A DNA stretch of 64,000 nt from Azospirillum sp. TSO35-2 (GCF_003116095.1 NZ_LGRA01000018.1:614610-678609), one strand, 5' to 3'. Counted from the first letter of the stretch, positions 26,894 through 35,976 are shown. Notes: generated by a model from the letters alone, not told the origin. Numbers and translations are program-made.

Positions 26894-27940
26894 TCAGCGC
26901 TCCTGGACGATGACGCCGTACCAGCCCAGCCCCTTGTAGGTCTCGTATCCGGGGGTCAGCGCGTAGCCGACCAGCCGGCCCTTGTCGTCGGTGTAATGGC
27001 CCATCGTGCCGATGCCGCGCTTCAGCGTCACCGTCTCGGTCAGCAGGCCGCGCCCGTCGGACGAGGCGATCACCCGATGCCGCGCGTCGAGCAGCAGGCA
27101 GCGCGAGCGTTCCCGTTCCCCCGCCTCCAGCCGCACGCCCTCGACCACCGCCGCCGCCTGCGGCTCCCAGTCGAAGAAGATGCCGAGCACGCCGATCGCG
27201 TCGCTGTCCGCCTCGCCGTTGCGGCGGATCGCGGTGGCGTAGGTGGCGACGACGCGGTCATCCAGCGAACGGTTGCGGGCGACGTCACCCACCGTGAACT
27301 CGCCGCCGTTGCGGGTGGCCAGCGCCTGACGGAACCACGGCTCGTCCGACACGTTGGCGCCGCGGGCGGCGGGGTAGCGGTCGGGCCGGCCGTTGGCGAT
27401 CACGTTGCCGTTGCGGTCGGCGATCCACAGGTCGAGGTAGACGGTGTAGGATTCCAGGATCACGCCCAGCCGGCGCGAGGCGTGACGGCGCGCCTCCTCG
27501 CTGGGATCGGCGGCGCAATCGACCACGGCGCTGTCGGTCGCCCACCAGCGGACATCGCAGGAACGCTCGTACAGGTTGCGGTCGATGATCTCGATCATGT
27601 TGAGCGACAGGTCGGCCAGCCGCTTGCCGTGCATCTCCTGCACCATGGCGCTGCCGGTGGTGGTCAGGTGATCGACCCGGGCGACGATCTCCGACCGCAG
27701 CTCCTTGGTGATGCTGTTCACCTGGGTCGAGATCTCGGAGACCTCGTTGGCGACCACGGCGAAGCCGCGCCCGGCGTCCCCCGCCCGCGCCGCCTCGATC
27801 AGGGCGTTCATCGCCAGCATCTTGGTGCGTCGGGTGATGTCCTCGATCAAGGACACCTTTTTCGACGCCACATCCAGCACGCCCCGCGACAGCTCGAAGA
27901 GATCGGTGCCCGCCATGCTCATCGTCTTGTCCCCCGTCAT
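26894..27940 (-). CDS. Soluble chemoreceptor-like protein with MCP tip first and Cache last
   Basis: The 348-aa protein has an unusual domain order. Residues about 20-85 carry the MCP signalling-tip sequence (RRTKMLAMNALIEAARAGDA, then GRGFAVVANEVSEIST), the part that contacts CheA and CheW. Residues about 110-340 match a Cache-type sensor (DLWIADRNGNVIANGRPD, DEPWFRQALATRNGGEF, GVLGIFFDW). No signal peptide or membrane segment is present, so it should be cytoplasmic, whereas most Cache domains are periplasmic. The MCP part is short, with little of the coiled-coil stalk. GGGA about 6 bases upstream supports the ATG at 27940. Confidence 0.8.
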   Translation of the reverse strand: MTGDKTMSMAGTDLFELSRGVLDVASKKVSLIEDITRRTKMLAMNALIEAARAGDAGRGFAVVANEVSEISTQVNSITKELRSEIVARVDHLTTTGSAMVQEMHGKRLADLSLNMIEIIDRNLYERSCDVRWWATDSAVVDCAADPSEEARRHASRRLGVILESYTVYLDLWIADRNGNVIANGRPDRYPAARGANVSDEPWFRQALATRNGGEFTVGDVARNRSLDDRVVATYATAIRRNGEADSDAIGVLGIFFDWEPQAAAVVEGVRLEAGERERSRCLLLDARHRVIASSDGRGLLTETVTLKRGIGTMGHYTDDKGRLVGYALTPGYETYKGLGWYGVIVQER

Positions 27941-28041
27941 GACCGTCCCTGTTCCCTGCCCTCATCAAAAGCCATGCCAACGGTCACTGGGCGGTGCCGC
28001 GCCATCCGCCCGTCCCGCTTTCCGCCGCGTTTCACCGCGAC

Positions 28042-28113
28042 GGGCGCCTGCCCACTGTTCTTTCAGGATTGTCGTGGGGTTAGCGTGCTGAAACGGTGGG
28101 CAGACTGGCGCCC
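28042..28113. repeat. Imperfect inverted repeat in the 341-base gap between chemotaxis genes
   Basis: GGGCGCCTGCCCAC (28042-28055) pairs with GTGGGCA and GGCGCCC (28096-28113, split by four bases) across a 40-base loop. The surrounding gap 27941-28281 holds no gene I can support; its part at 28130-28210 is AT-rich and probably carries the promoter for the leftward soluble receptor gene. Function of the repeat is not known. Confidence 0.45.
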
Positions 28114-28281
28114 GGCTGCACAGCGCGTTGTGAACGTGGCATTCATATTGCCGAGACGTAACACGATTTCTCTTAAAATGCGCAACAAGAAACCCTAAAC
28201 GCCCCGAAAGACGCCACAACCATTCCGCATCGCAAAATCCTGTGCACACGCCATGCACATTCGCCGGGCAGTTGAAGCGCG

Positions 28282-29607
28282 TCAGGCGACGCGGTGCATG
28301 TCGTCCAGGAAACGCTGAACCTCGCGGGTCAGGCGATCGGCCTCGGCGGCCATGCGTTCCGACGCCGCGAACACCTCGTGCGCGGTGCCGCTGGTGCGGC
28401 CGGCGGCGTCGGTGACGTCCTGGATGTCGTCGGACACGGCGCGGGTGCCGGCGGCGGCCTGCTCCATGTTGGCGACGATCTCGCGCACGGCGGAGCCCTG
28501 CTGCTCGATCCCGGCGCTGATGCCGGCGGCGATCTCGTTGATCGCGTGGATGGTGCGGCCGATGCCGACGATGGCGCCGACCGCCTCGTCGGTGGAGGAC
28601 TGGATGCCGGCGATCTGGCCGGCGATTTCGCCGGTCGCCTTGGCGGTCTGGTCGGCCAGCCGCTTGACCTCCTGCGCGACGACGGCGAAGCCCTTGCCGG
28701 CCTCGCCCGCCCGCGCCGCCTCGATGGTGGCGTTCAGCGCCAGAAGGTTGGTCTGGCTGGCGATGTCGTTGATCAGGGTGATGACGTCGCCGACGGTGCG
28801 GGCGGCGCCGGACAGGGTGGCGACCAGCGCGTTGGAGCGTTCGGCCTCGCCCGCGGCGCTTTCCGCCACCTTGGCGACCTCGCCGACCTGGCGCGTGATC
28901 TCGGCGATGGAGGCCGACAGCTCCTCCGTCGCGGCGGCGACGCTGCCGACGCTGCTGCCGGTCTGCGCCGCCGCCGCCGCGACGGACGAGGCCTTGCCGG
29001 TGGCATGGTCGGCGTCGGTCTCCATGCTGCGGGCGGAGACCTCCAACTGGTGGGCGGTGTCGGCCACCTCGGCGCAGACGCTCTGGATCTGGCTTTCGAA
29101 GCGCTGGGTCACACCGGCGAATCCGGTCACCTTGCCCGCGATGCTCTCGGTCGCGGCGTTGATGGTGCGGCTGGCGTGCAGGAAACCGCCCTGCATGCCG
29201 CGCAGCAGAATCCGCCGGAAATACTTGTTTTCCGACACCGCGTGCATCGAGGCGGTCGCCTCGCGCACGAAGGCGTCGGTGCGGTCGATGGCGTCGTTGG
29301 TGGAGTCCATCAGCGCGCCCAGCGCACCGCCCTCGCCGATGCCGACGACCCGGGCCTCGAAGTCACCGCCGGCAACGGCGCGGTTCACCGCGGTCAACCG
29401 GTCCACCACCGTCATGGTCCGCCGCAGGAACAGCCCGGCCCCGCCCAGCGCCGCCAGCGCGGCGACGGCCAGGCCGGCGCGCAGCGCCATGCCGCCCGAC
29501 CCCACGCCACCGACCCCCAGGGCGTCGACCGCCAGCAGGGCCACGACCGCGGCCCCGCCCAGCGCCACCAACCCGCCGGCCTTAGAGAGAGAAGACGAAT
29601 TCGTCAT
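28282..29607 (-). CDS. Methyl-accepting chemotaxis protein, Aer-like signalling half
   Basis: The 441-aa protein has two close membrane segments (about residues 9-32 and 41-61) with only a short periplasmic turn, so it has no external sensor domain. A HAMP-like region follows (residues about 62-115), then a long MCP signalling domain with the tip [20 protein letters not shown] and [17 protein letters not shown] around residues 285-320. Its start overlaps the end of the PAS gene by 26 bases. The PAS protein therefore probably acts as its sensor, and the pair matches a single-chain Aer receptor split in two. Confidence 0.92.
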   Translation of the reverse strand: MTNSSSLSKAGGLVALGGAAVVALLAVDALGVGGVGSGGMALRAGLAVAALAALGGAGLFLRRTMTVVDRLTAVNRAVAGGDFEARVVGIGEGGALGALMDSTNDAIDRTDAFVREATASMHAVSENKYFRRILLRGMQGGFLHASRTINAATESIAGKVTGFAGVTQRFESQIQSVCAEVADTAHQLEVSARSMETDADHATGKASSVAAAAAQTGSSVGSVAAATEELSASIAEITRQVGEVAKVAESAAGEAERSNALVATLSGAARTVGDVITLINDIASQTNLLALNATIEAARAGEAGKGFAVVAQEVKRLADQTAKATGEIAGQIAGIQSSTDEAVGAIVGIGRTIHAINEIAAGISAGIEQQGSAVREIVANMEQAAAGTRAVSDDIQDVTDAAGRTSGTAHEVFAASERMAAEADRLTREVQRFLDDMHRVA

Positions 29608-30106
29608 ACCCGATCCCCTTGTCGGCCAGCAGGGCGACGACGGCGGCGAAGGCCGCCTCCATCCCCTGCTTGCGGTCGGCGTGGCTGTTCTCGATGTCCA
29701 GAAGCTGACGGTACAGCGGGATGACCTTGTCCACCGCCGACCGCTCCGGCACCCGGCGCGAGGAATGGTAGCCGATCACCCGGCCGTCAGCGTCGAAGCT
29801 GGGCGTGACATGGGCGAAGACCCAGTAATGGTCGCCGTTGCGCGCCCGGTTCACGACATAGGCGAAGATCTCCTTCTCCGCCGCCAGCGTGTCCCACAGC
29901 AGCTTGAAGACGCAGCGCGGCATGTCGGGGTGGCGCACGATCGAGTGCGGCGCGCCCATCAGTTCGGCCTCGCTGTAGCCGGCGACGCGCTGGAACACCC
30001 GGTTCGAATAGGTGATGCGACCCTTCAGGTCGGTCTTGGAAACGATGACCTCATCCGGGTCGAAGAAGCGTTCCACCCCCGTCAGGGGAACGTCGCGTCG
30101 TGCCAT
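29582..30106 (-). CDS. Aer-type PAS sensor protein
   Basis: The 174-aa protein is almost all PAS domain (about residues 18-125). It closely follows the FAD-binding PAS of the E. coli aerotaxis receptor Aer: [38 protein letters not shown], and [18 protein letters not shown] helical tail follows. FAD binding and redox or oxygen sensing are inferred from these matches. It lacks a signalling domain of its own and overlaps the MCP gene at 28282-29607 by 26 bases. The ATG at 30106 gives the family N terminus; upstream codons are open but unsupported. Confidence 0.9.
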   Translation of the reverse strand: MARRDVPLTGVERFFDPDEVIVSKTDLKGRITYSNRVFQRVAGYSEAELMGAPHSIVRHPDMPRCVFKLLWDTLAAEKEIFAYVVNRARNGDHYWVFAHVTPSFDADGRVIGYHSSRRVPERSAVDKVIPLYRQLLDIENSHADRKQGMEAAFAAVVALLADKGIGYDEFVFSL

Positions 30107-30407
30107 ATGCCTTCCGGTCTCCCGCCTGTCAGCCCGGCCGGCGCCACCGCCCGCCCCCAATCGCCCGCAGCGGGTCGCTCATGCGCCCGCCGCGCGTCGG
30201 ATCTGTCGACGCACGGCCGTGGCAAGGTCGGAAAATGTCCGGATCGACACACCGCGCGAAGGCCCGAAGCCTGGGCGTCGCAACGAACGCCAATGTAAAG
30301 TGACGAACCGTTGCAGAAAAGACCGAACATGTTGCCGCGATGAAATATCCGCACGCGGATGATGGGCGTTGCCCACGTGCCTCACCGCCTTCGGCCGGCG
30401 CGGTGGG
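30107..30407. other. 301-base gap upstream of the PAS gene
   Basis: No gene is supported. The stretch 30280-30360 is less GC-rich and may hold the PAS/MCP promoter (leftward). Near 30381-30405, CACCGC and GCGGTG can pair around CTTCGGCCG, a likely end signal for the ASPIC/UnbV gene on the minus strand, but without a T tract. Confidence 0.4.
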
Positions 30408-31775
30408 TCACTCCGGCGGATAGGGGATGGCCAGCAGCCGGCCGGCCGGCGGGTTGTCGACCGTCACCACGGTGCCGTCCGGCCAGCGGACCTCAACCTC
30501 CTCCACCGTATGCAGGGGACCCAGGCCGAAATGGGCGACCGGTTCGCCCTGGCAGAGATAGCCCGACCCGGCGCAGATGACCCGGCGCTGCCGCCGTCCG
30601 CCGGCGGTGAGGCTGACCACGGCGCCGCGGGCCGGGGCGCCGAAGGGGGTCAGCGGCTGGACCCGCAGCCAACCATTGTGGTTGCCCGTGGGGCGGTAGA
30701 CCGACAGCGGCTGCGCCGTGCCGTCACCATGGGCCAGCACCAGTTCCAGCCGGCCGTCGCCGTCGATGTCGGCGGCCACCGCGCCGGTGCCCATCCCCTT
30801 GGGCTCCGCCGCGTCGCCCAACTCCAGCTCCTGCCACTGGTCGTGACGCCAGCCGAACAGGCGGTTCGGCTCGCCCTGGGTGTGGAAGAACAGCTCCTCG
30901 TAGCCGTCGTTGTCGAAATCGGCGACCACGACGGTGAAGACCCGGCCGGGCATCGACAGGTCCGGGCCGGCCGACTCGACGAAGCCGCCGCCCATCCGTT
31001 GCAGGAACAGCCGCTGCGCCCCGTCCCAGGTGCCGACCACCAGGTCGAACAGCCCGTCGCCGTCGGCGTCGAGCGCCGCCACCGCCCGGCCCGACGGCCG
31101 CGAGTCGGCGATGCCGCGCTCGTCCGCGATCTCTTCGAAATTGCCGTCGCCCAGGTTGCGGAACAGCTGGTTGGGGCCGCCGTCGTTGACCGTCACCACG
31201 TCCATGCGGTCGGAGACGATCGGCAGGGCGGTGACGCCGCGCGCCGCGCCGATGGCGTCGAGCCCGGCCTCTTCCGCCCCATCCTCCAGCCGGCCGCGGC
31301 GGGTCAGCTCGTACAGGCGCAAGGGCCCGCCGTCGGTCGTCACCACGAAGCCGTAGCGCCCGTGGCCCCAGCGGTCGAGCGCCGCCACCGCGCGGGCGGC
31401 GGTGTGGTTGCCGGCGCCGGTGTTCTCCGCCTGGGCGAACAGGTCGAGCCAATGCTGCCCGAAGCAGGCGAGCAGCCGGTCGGCCATGTCCTTCGAGCCG
31501 GTGGAGCGGTCGCAGTTGACGATGTACAGCTCCTCCCGCCCGTCGCCGTCGACGTCGGCGGCGGCCAGCCCGACCGCGGGGCCGGTCGGATCGGCGATCA
31601 GCGGGTTGGCGATGTCGACCAGACGCCCGTCGACCCATTTCAGGACGAGGTTGGCGGTGCCGTAGCCGGCCACGACCAGTTCGCAGACGCCGTCGCCATC
31701 GATGTCCGTGACCGCGATGCCGTTCGACAGGCGCGGCGGGTTTTCGGCAAGCAGCGACGAGCAGTCGAGGAACAT
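30408..31775 (-). CDS. FG-GAP repeat protein with ASPIC/UnbV C-terminal domain
   Basis: The 455-aa protein consists of repeated beta-propeller blades with calcium-binding-like DxDGDG loops (DIDGDGVCELV, DVDGDGREELY, DADGDGLFDLV, DIDGDGRLELV). A C-terminal ASPIC/UnbV domain follows (HNGWLRVQPLTPFGAPARGA, HFGLGPLHTVEEVEVRWPDG). Such domains are normally extracellular, yet no signal peptide is present here. AGAGG lies six bases before the ATG at 31775, so the start is well supported. Its function is unknown; CRTAC1-like proteins are the nearest described relatives by domain content. Confidence 0.85.
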   Translation of the reverse strand: MFLDCSSLLAENPPRLSNGIAVTDIDGDGVCELVVAGYGTANLVLKWVDGRLVDIANPLIADPTGPAVGLAAADVDGDGREELYIVNCDRSTGSKDMADRLLACFGQHWLDLFAQAENTGAGNHTAARAVAALDRWGHGRYGFVVTTDGGPLRLYELTRRGRLEDGAEEAGLDAIGAARGVTALPIVSDRMDVVTVNDGGPNQLFRNLGDGNFEEIADERGIADSRPSGRAVAALDADGDGLFDLVVGTWDGAQRLFLQRMGGGFVESAGPDLSMPGRVFTVVVADFDNDGYEELFFHTQGEPNRLFGWRHDQWQELELGDAAEPKGMGTGAVAADIDGDGRLELVLAHGDGTAQPLSVYRPTGNHNGWLRVQPLTPFGAPARGAVVSLTAGGRRQRRVICAGSGYLCQGEPVAHFGLGPLHTVEEVEVRWPDGTVVTVDNPPAGRLLAIPYPPE

Positions 31776-32004
31776 CGGCACCCTCTCATCCCGTGGTCGG
31801 TCTTGTCCGCTGGCCGGTCGTCATGGAACGGCCCGCCGCGGGCCGGCGCTCCAGACCGTTGGAGCCATTGACCTTTCGTACGGCGTATCCCTGTAGATAC
31901 CCCGTCGGGGCCCGCCCGTAAACCCGGACGGACGATCAGGAACGGCCTATGTCCGATGCCGCGACGCCGTGACGCCACCACGTCGCGGCCAAGCACCGGA
32001 GGCC

Positions 32005-32039
32005 GCGTTCCCCCTCCCTCAATGCTGGAGAGGGAACGC
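32005..32039 (-). terminator. Hairpin after minE
   Basis: GCGTTCCCCCTCC (32005-32017) pairs with GGAGAGGGAACGC (32027-32039) with one mismatch. It sits just beyond the minE stop on the minus strand. A T tract is lacking on that side. Its CCCTCC/GGAGGG arms recall the dispersed repeat at 2465 and 59569. Confidence 0.5.
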
Positions 32040-32045
32040 CGTGCC

Positions 32046-32417
32046 TTACCCGCGCTTCTTGGCGCTGCCGTTGACCGAACCGCCGCTGACCGGCCGCTTG
32101 GCCGCCGCATCGTCGTTGCCGGCCGGCTTGTCGCCCGCCTTGGCGGCGGCCGCCGCCTTGGCCTGCTCGCGCGCCGGCAGCTCGATGTTGACCTCCAGCG
32201 TCGAGCAGTCGCCGCCGCGGTCGAGCTTCACCTCGACCTTGTTCTGGTCGATGTCGACGTATTTGGCGATCACCGCCAGCAGTTCCTGCTGGAGCATCGG
32301 CAGATAGTCGGGGCCGCTGCGCCCGGCGCGCTCGTGCGCCATGACGATCTGCAGCCGCTCCTTGGCCTGGACCGCCGACGGGCGCGGCGCCGAACGGAAG
32401 AAGCTGAAGATGCTCAT
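32046..32417 (-). CDS. minE: Cell division topological specificity factor MinE
   Basis: MinE drives pole-to-pole oscillation of MinCD by stimulating MinD ATPase, so division occurs at midcell. The 123-aa protein starts MSIFSFFRSAPRPS, the membrane-binding/anti-MinCD region. AKERLQIVMAHERAGRSGPD and LQQELLAVIAKYVDIDQNKV form the topological specificity core. The last 35-40 residues are a low-complexity Ala/Lys/Gly/Asp tail (PAGNDDAAAKRPVSGG) that makes it longer than the roughly 88 aa of E. coli MinE. Its ATG overlaps the minD stop in ATGA, showing translational coupling. Confidence 0.96.
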   Translation of the reverse strand: MSIFSFFRSAPRPSAVQAKERLQIVMAHERAGRSGPDYLPMLQQELLAVIAKYVDIDQNKVEVKLDRGGDCSTLEVNIELPAREQAKAAAAAKAGDKPAGNDDAAAKRPVSGGSVNGSAKKRG

Positions 32418-33244
32418 GCGCTCCTCCGCAGGAGCCGGCTGAACAGGCCCTTCTTCTGGGGGTTGACGAAGCGGTGGTCGATGTCCTCGCCCAGGAAGCG
32501 GCCAACCGCGTCCATGTAGGCTTGGCCGGCGTTCGACGCCTCGTCCAGGATCACCGGCATGCCGACGTTCGACGCGCGCAGCACCGCCTGGCTTTCCGGA
32601 ACGACGCCAAGCAGCGGGATCGCCAGGATCTCCAGCACGTCGTCGACCTTCAGCATCTCGCCCCGCTCGACGCGGTCCGGGTCGTAACGGGTCAGCAGCA
32701 GCTGCTGCGTCACCGGCTCCAGCCCCTGCTCCGCCCGGCGGGAGCGCGAGTTCAGCACGCCCAGGATGCGGTCGCTGTCGCGCACCGACGAGACTTCCGG
32801 GTTGGTGACGATGATCGCGTGGTCGGCGAAATACAGCGACATCAGGGCGCCGCGCTCGATGCCGGCCGGGCTGTCGCACAGGATGTAGTCGAACTCCTTC
32901 GACAGCTCGTTCAGAACCTTCTCCACCCCGTCGCGGCTCAGCGCATCCTTGTCGCGCGTCTGCGAGGTCGGGAGGATGTACAGGTTCTCGATCCGCTTGT
33001 CCTTGATCAACGCCTGGTTCAGCTTCGCTTCACCGTTGATGACGTTGATGAAGTCGAAGACCACCCGGCGCTCGCAGCCCATCACCAGATCGAGGTTGCG
33101 CAGGCCCACGTCGAAGTCGATGACGACCGTCTTGAAGCCGCGCAGGGCCAGCCCGGTCGCAAAGGCCGCGGACGAGGTCGTCTTGCCGACACCGCCCTTG
33201 CCGGAGGTCATGACGATGATCTTGCTCAACGAAGCCTCTCCCAT
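32414..33244 (-). CDS. minD: Septum site-determining ATPase MinD
   Basis: MinD is a membrane-cycling ParA-type ATPase that recruits MinC and MinE. The product of up to 276 aa has the deviant Walker A GKGGVGKTTSSAAFA near residue 15, DFDVGLRNLDLVMG (Walker A' region), and DSPAGIERGALMSL. It ends in the amphipathic membrane helix QKKGLFSRLLRR. The start is uncertain. The ATG at 33244 gives MGEASLSKII, but a TTG at 33229 has GAGAGG a few bases upstream and gives the usual short N terminus before the conserved KIIVMTSGKGG. It is coupled to minE by a four-base overlap. Confidence 0.97.
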   Translation of the reverse strand: MGEASLSKIIVMTSGKGGVGKTTSSAAFATGLALRGFKTVVIDFDVGLRNLDLVMGCERRVVFDFINVINGEAKLNQALIKDKRIENLYILPTSQTRDKDALSRDGVEKVLNELSKEFDYILCDSPAGIERGALMSLYFADHAIIVTNPEVSSVRDSDRILGVLNSRSRRAEQGLEPVTQQLLLTRYDPDRVERGEMLKVDDVLEILAIPLLGVVPESQAVLRASNVGMPVILDEASNAGQAYMDAVGRFLGEDIDHRFVNPQKKGLFSRLLRRSA

Positions 33245-33321
33245 AATCCCAAAGTTGCCGTCACCGATACCACAACGATCCGGAGTTTCCGTCCCCGGAC
33301 AAGATTCTATCGACCGAACCT

Positions 33322-34086
33322 TTACACGGTCTTCAGCAGATCCATGCTGAGCACCCCGTCGCGCAGGAAAACCTGCACGGCTTTCTTGTAAAAGTCACTG
33401 CCGATGTCTTCGCTTACCCGATAATTGCCTGCGACCGATAGCACCTCCGCCTCCAGGCTATGGCAGAAGATGCGGGCGGTCGGGTCGCCGGAGAAGCCGG
33501 CGAGCGCCCGGCCGCGCAGGGCGCCGTAGACATGGATGTTGCCGTCGGCCAGCAGTTCCGCCCCGGGTGAGACGGCGCTGGTGACGATCAGGTCGGTCTT
33601 CTCGGCATAGACCCGCATGCCGGACCGCACCGGGTCGGTCACCACCACCGTCGGGCGATGCACCACCTCGATCAGCACCTGCGGCGCCGCCACCGGCGCC
33701 GCGTCGGCGACGCGCGGGTCGGGGGCCTTCACGACCTCCTCCAGCTTGGCGGCGCGGCCGGACGGCATCGGCGTCAGGCCGACGGTCATCGCCGCCTCGC
33801 GCACCGGCTGCGGCCCGCCCTGGAAGCCGACCGGCAGCAGGGCCTGCGCCCGCACCTGCGCCACGAAGGCACCGAGGTCGAAGACCACGCCCTCCGGCAG
33901 GTCGTCGAAGTCCAGCACGACCGGCGCGTTGCGGAAGAAGTTCGGCGCCTGACGCACCTTGACGTTCAGCTGGGTGAAGAAATCCGGCGATGTCGGGGCG
34001 AAAACCTTCAGCACCATCATGGTGAAGGAGTTGCCACGCAACTGGAACGGCACATCCCGTTCGGCGACCTGACTGGCGCTGCTCAC
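33322..34086 (-). CDS. minC: Septum site-determining protein MinC
   Basis: MinC inhibits FtsZ polymerisation away from midcell. The product has the N-terminal FtsZ-inhibiting domain (FQLRGNSFTMMVLKVFAP). The C-terminal beta-helix domain binds MinD and includes LIVTSAVSPGAELLADGNIH, VYGALRGRALAGFSGD and ARIFCHSLEAEVLSVAGNY. A linker rich in Pro, Ala and Val sits between them. I place the start at GTG 34086 because GGGAAGG lies about five bases upstream. The frame stays open to 34242, but the added residues are Arg/Gly-rich and unlike MinC. The gene leads the minCDE operon; minD follows after 77 bases. Confidence 0.93.
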   Translation of the reverse strand: MSSASQVAERDVPFQLRGNSFTMMVLKVFAPTSPDFFTQLNVKVRQAPNFFRNAPVVLDFDDLPEGVVFDLGAFVAQVRAQALLPVGFQGGPQPVREAAMTVGLTPMPSGRAAKLEEVVKAPDPRVADAAPVAAPQVLIEVVHRPTVVVTDPVRSGMRVYAEKTDLIVTSAVSPGAELLADGNIHVYGALRGRALAGFSGDPTARIFCHSLEAEVLSVAGNYRVSEDIGSDFYKKAVQVFLRDGVLSMDLLKTV

Positions 34087-34998
34087 CGTAGCCTTCCCGT
34101 TCGTTCCTGCCGCCCCACGACCGTGCGTCCGCGGTCCCCGGAAGCGCGCTCCCAAGCGCAGTCCCGCAGCATCCGCCGGTGAGCCTCGAAGCTCCGGCAC
34201 CGGCATCGAGCCAGCCAATCCGCGCCTTCTAGCCGTCCGCACCGGTCCGGTTCAAGAGATTCCCGGTCCTCCCGGGTGACAATCGAAAGCCACGCCACCG
34301 CTTGCCGGTCGGCCGCCCAACCGTCCAGGACGGCCGGCAGGCACCCGGCATGGGCCCGGCCCTGCGGACCACAGCCATGACGAGCATGGCCGGCGGTCAC
34401 AGCGGACAGGCCTGAGTTGCAGCGTATCGTTCGATTTCCCCCACTCGACCTATAGTAATGAAAGCGGCCGGCAGCGGCAAAGCCTTTCGGGGTCATCCGC
34501 CGGAAGGCCATCCGCCGCCGGACCCCGCCTCGGCGGAAAGGGTTACCATCGCCGGGTCGACGGCTTTCCTGCGGCACCCACACCACATCTGGTATGAATA
34601 TTTTGCGTCGACCGCAATTCTGCCTGACGCCGGGCGTTATCACCGGTACAGTCGCGTTGTGTGGCTTCCACCGATGACGAGGGTCTCTTGCACCTTGTTT
34701 CGCCCATCGAGGATCGCGTGCTCCCGGCGTTCCGCCCCAGTGTCCACGGGCGGGCCCGCGTCGGATCGCATGGCGGCCTCGTGCGGAGGGGCATCGGGCG
34801 GGGCGGCACGGGGCGCGGCGGCCTATGGGGTCGCCGGGCTCTTCGCGGTCGGCCCGCACCGGCACGACCGGCTCCGGCACAGCGCCCGGCCGCAGCACCG
34901 ACCAGCATGCACCCACGCGACCGATCGAGCCTCCCCCCTGCGGGAGGCTTTTTTGTGCCCGGAATCAGCGCCAATCCCACCTTTCGAGGAGATGCGAC
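34087..34998. other. 912-base gene-free region between minC and phoH
   Basis: No protein-coding gene is supported: all open frames here are Arg/Pro/Gly-rich and cross the terminator or phoH. The stretch 34580-34625 is AT-richer and includes TATGAATATTTTG. Near its right end is a strong rightward terminator (34929-34954) with no gene upstream of it on that strand. The region should contain the minCDE promoter (leftward), and possibly a rightward non-coding transcript. Confidence 0.5.
34929..34954 (+). terminator. Strong rho-independent terminator without an obvious upstream gene
   Basis: GCCTCCC (34929-34935) pairs with GGGAGGC (34942-34948) around CCCCTGC-type loop bases and is followed directly by TTTTTTG. 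The orientation is rightward. It lies 45 bases before the phoH ATG and more than 800 bases from minC, which reads the other way. It could end an unannotated small RNA or act as an attenuator for phoH. Confidence 0.85.
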
Positions 34999-35751
34999 AT
35001 GGCCAAGCGTTCGAGCAAAGTCATTGCCACGGCGGACGACTCCACGGTTCACCCGCTGTTCCCGGGCATCGGCGGCGGTGCCGGCCTCGCCTGGGATCCG
35101 CTGGGGGGTGAGGAGCGCCGCGACCAGAGCTATCTCCGCAAGGTCAAGCCGCAGAACCCGAACCAGAAGCAGCTGATGGACGCCATCCGGACGCACAATC
35201 TGGTGGTCGCGCTGGGGCCGGCCGGCACCGGCAAGACCTACCTCGCCATCTCCTCGGCGGTGGAGGCGCTGGAGGATGGCAGCGTCGACCGCATCGTCCT
35301 GTCCCGCCCGGCGATCGAGGCGGGCGAGAGCATCGGCTATCTGCCCGGCGACATGCACGAGAAGATGGCCCCCTTCCTGCGCCCGCTCTACGACGCGCTG
35401 ACCGACCGGCTCGGTTCGAAGCGGCTGCGCGCCATGATGGCCGACGGCACCATCGAGATCGCGCCGGTCGGCTTCATGCGCGGCCGCACCCTGAACAACG
35501 CCTTCGTGGTGATCGACGAGGCGCAGAACTGCACCTACTCCCAGATCAAGATGCTGCTGACCCGGCTGGGCTGGCATTCCACCATGGTGCTGACCGGCGA
35601 TCCCGACCAGACCGACCTGCTCGACAACCTGTCCGGGCTGGCCGACATCGCCCGCCGGCTGGAGGCGGTGGAGGGCATCGCGGTGGCGCGCCTGACCGAA
35701 AAGGACATCGTCCGCCACCCGCTGGTCGCCAGCATGCTGACCGTCCTCTGA
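34999..35751 (+). CDS. PhoH-family ATPase, short form
   Basis: The 250-aa protein consists of a PhoH-type P-loop domain. Walker A is LGPAGTGKTYLAISSAVEAL near residue 68, the Walker B-like DEAQN lies in FVVIDEAQNCTYSQIKMLL near 173, and LTGDPDQTDL follows. It lacks the extra N-terminal region of the longer PhoH encoded beside ybeY in most alphaproteobacteria, so it is likely a paralogue. Its biochemical role is probably an RNA-linked ATPase/helicase, which is not proven. AGGAGATG precedes the ATG at 34999. A GC-rich hairpin (35777-35801) follows. Confidence 0.9.
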   Translation: MAKRSSKVIATADDSTVHPLFPGIGGGAGLAWDPLGGEERRDQSYLRKVKPQNPNQKQLMDAIRTHNLVVALGPAGTGKTYLAISSAVEALEDGSVDRIVLSRPAIEAGESIGYLPGDMHEKMAPFLRPLYDALTDRLGSKRLRAMMADGTIEIAPVGFMRGRTLNNAFVVIDEAQNCTYSQIKMLLTRLGWHSTMVLTGDPDQTDLLDNLSGLADIARRLEAVEGIAVARLTEKDIVRHPLVASMLTVL

Positions 35752-35919
35752 CCAGTCTTTAAAGCGCTGGTTGTGCGGAAGGCGCCGGCGCGGCGCTTTC
35801 CGCCATCCGGTGGCGGAACTTCGCCCGACACACCCGGTTATGGTTGCAATCGTGACATTCCGTTGAAATAAACATACGTCATGCAAACATTTTGACTTGA
35901 CGGGCCGCCCGGCCCCGGC

Positions 35920-35947
35920 AAAAGTCCCGACAACTTTAGGGACTTTT
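35920..35947 (+). terminator. Nine-base-pair hairpin upstream of the hemerythrin receptor gene
   Basis: AAAAGTCCC (35920-35928) pairs perfectly with GGGACTTTT (35939-35947). It lies 30 bases before the GTG start of the receptor and about 170 bases after phoH. It may terminate phoH read-through, or fold in the leader of the receptor mRNA and affect its translation. Confidence 0.5.
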
Positions 35948-35976
35948 ACGGCGTTGTTTCCGGGGGGACCGTCACC

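Noticed and set aside
34661..35176. Open frame of 171 codons before phoH
   Set aside because: It crosses a strong terminator and overlaps phoH in another frame; composition is Arg/Gly/Pro-rich like non-coding GC-rich DNA.
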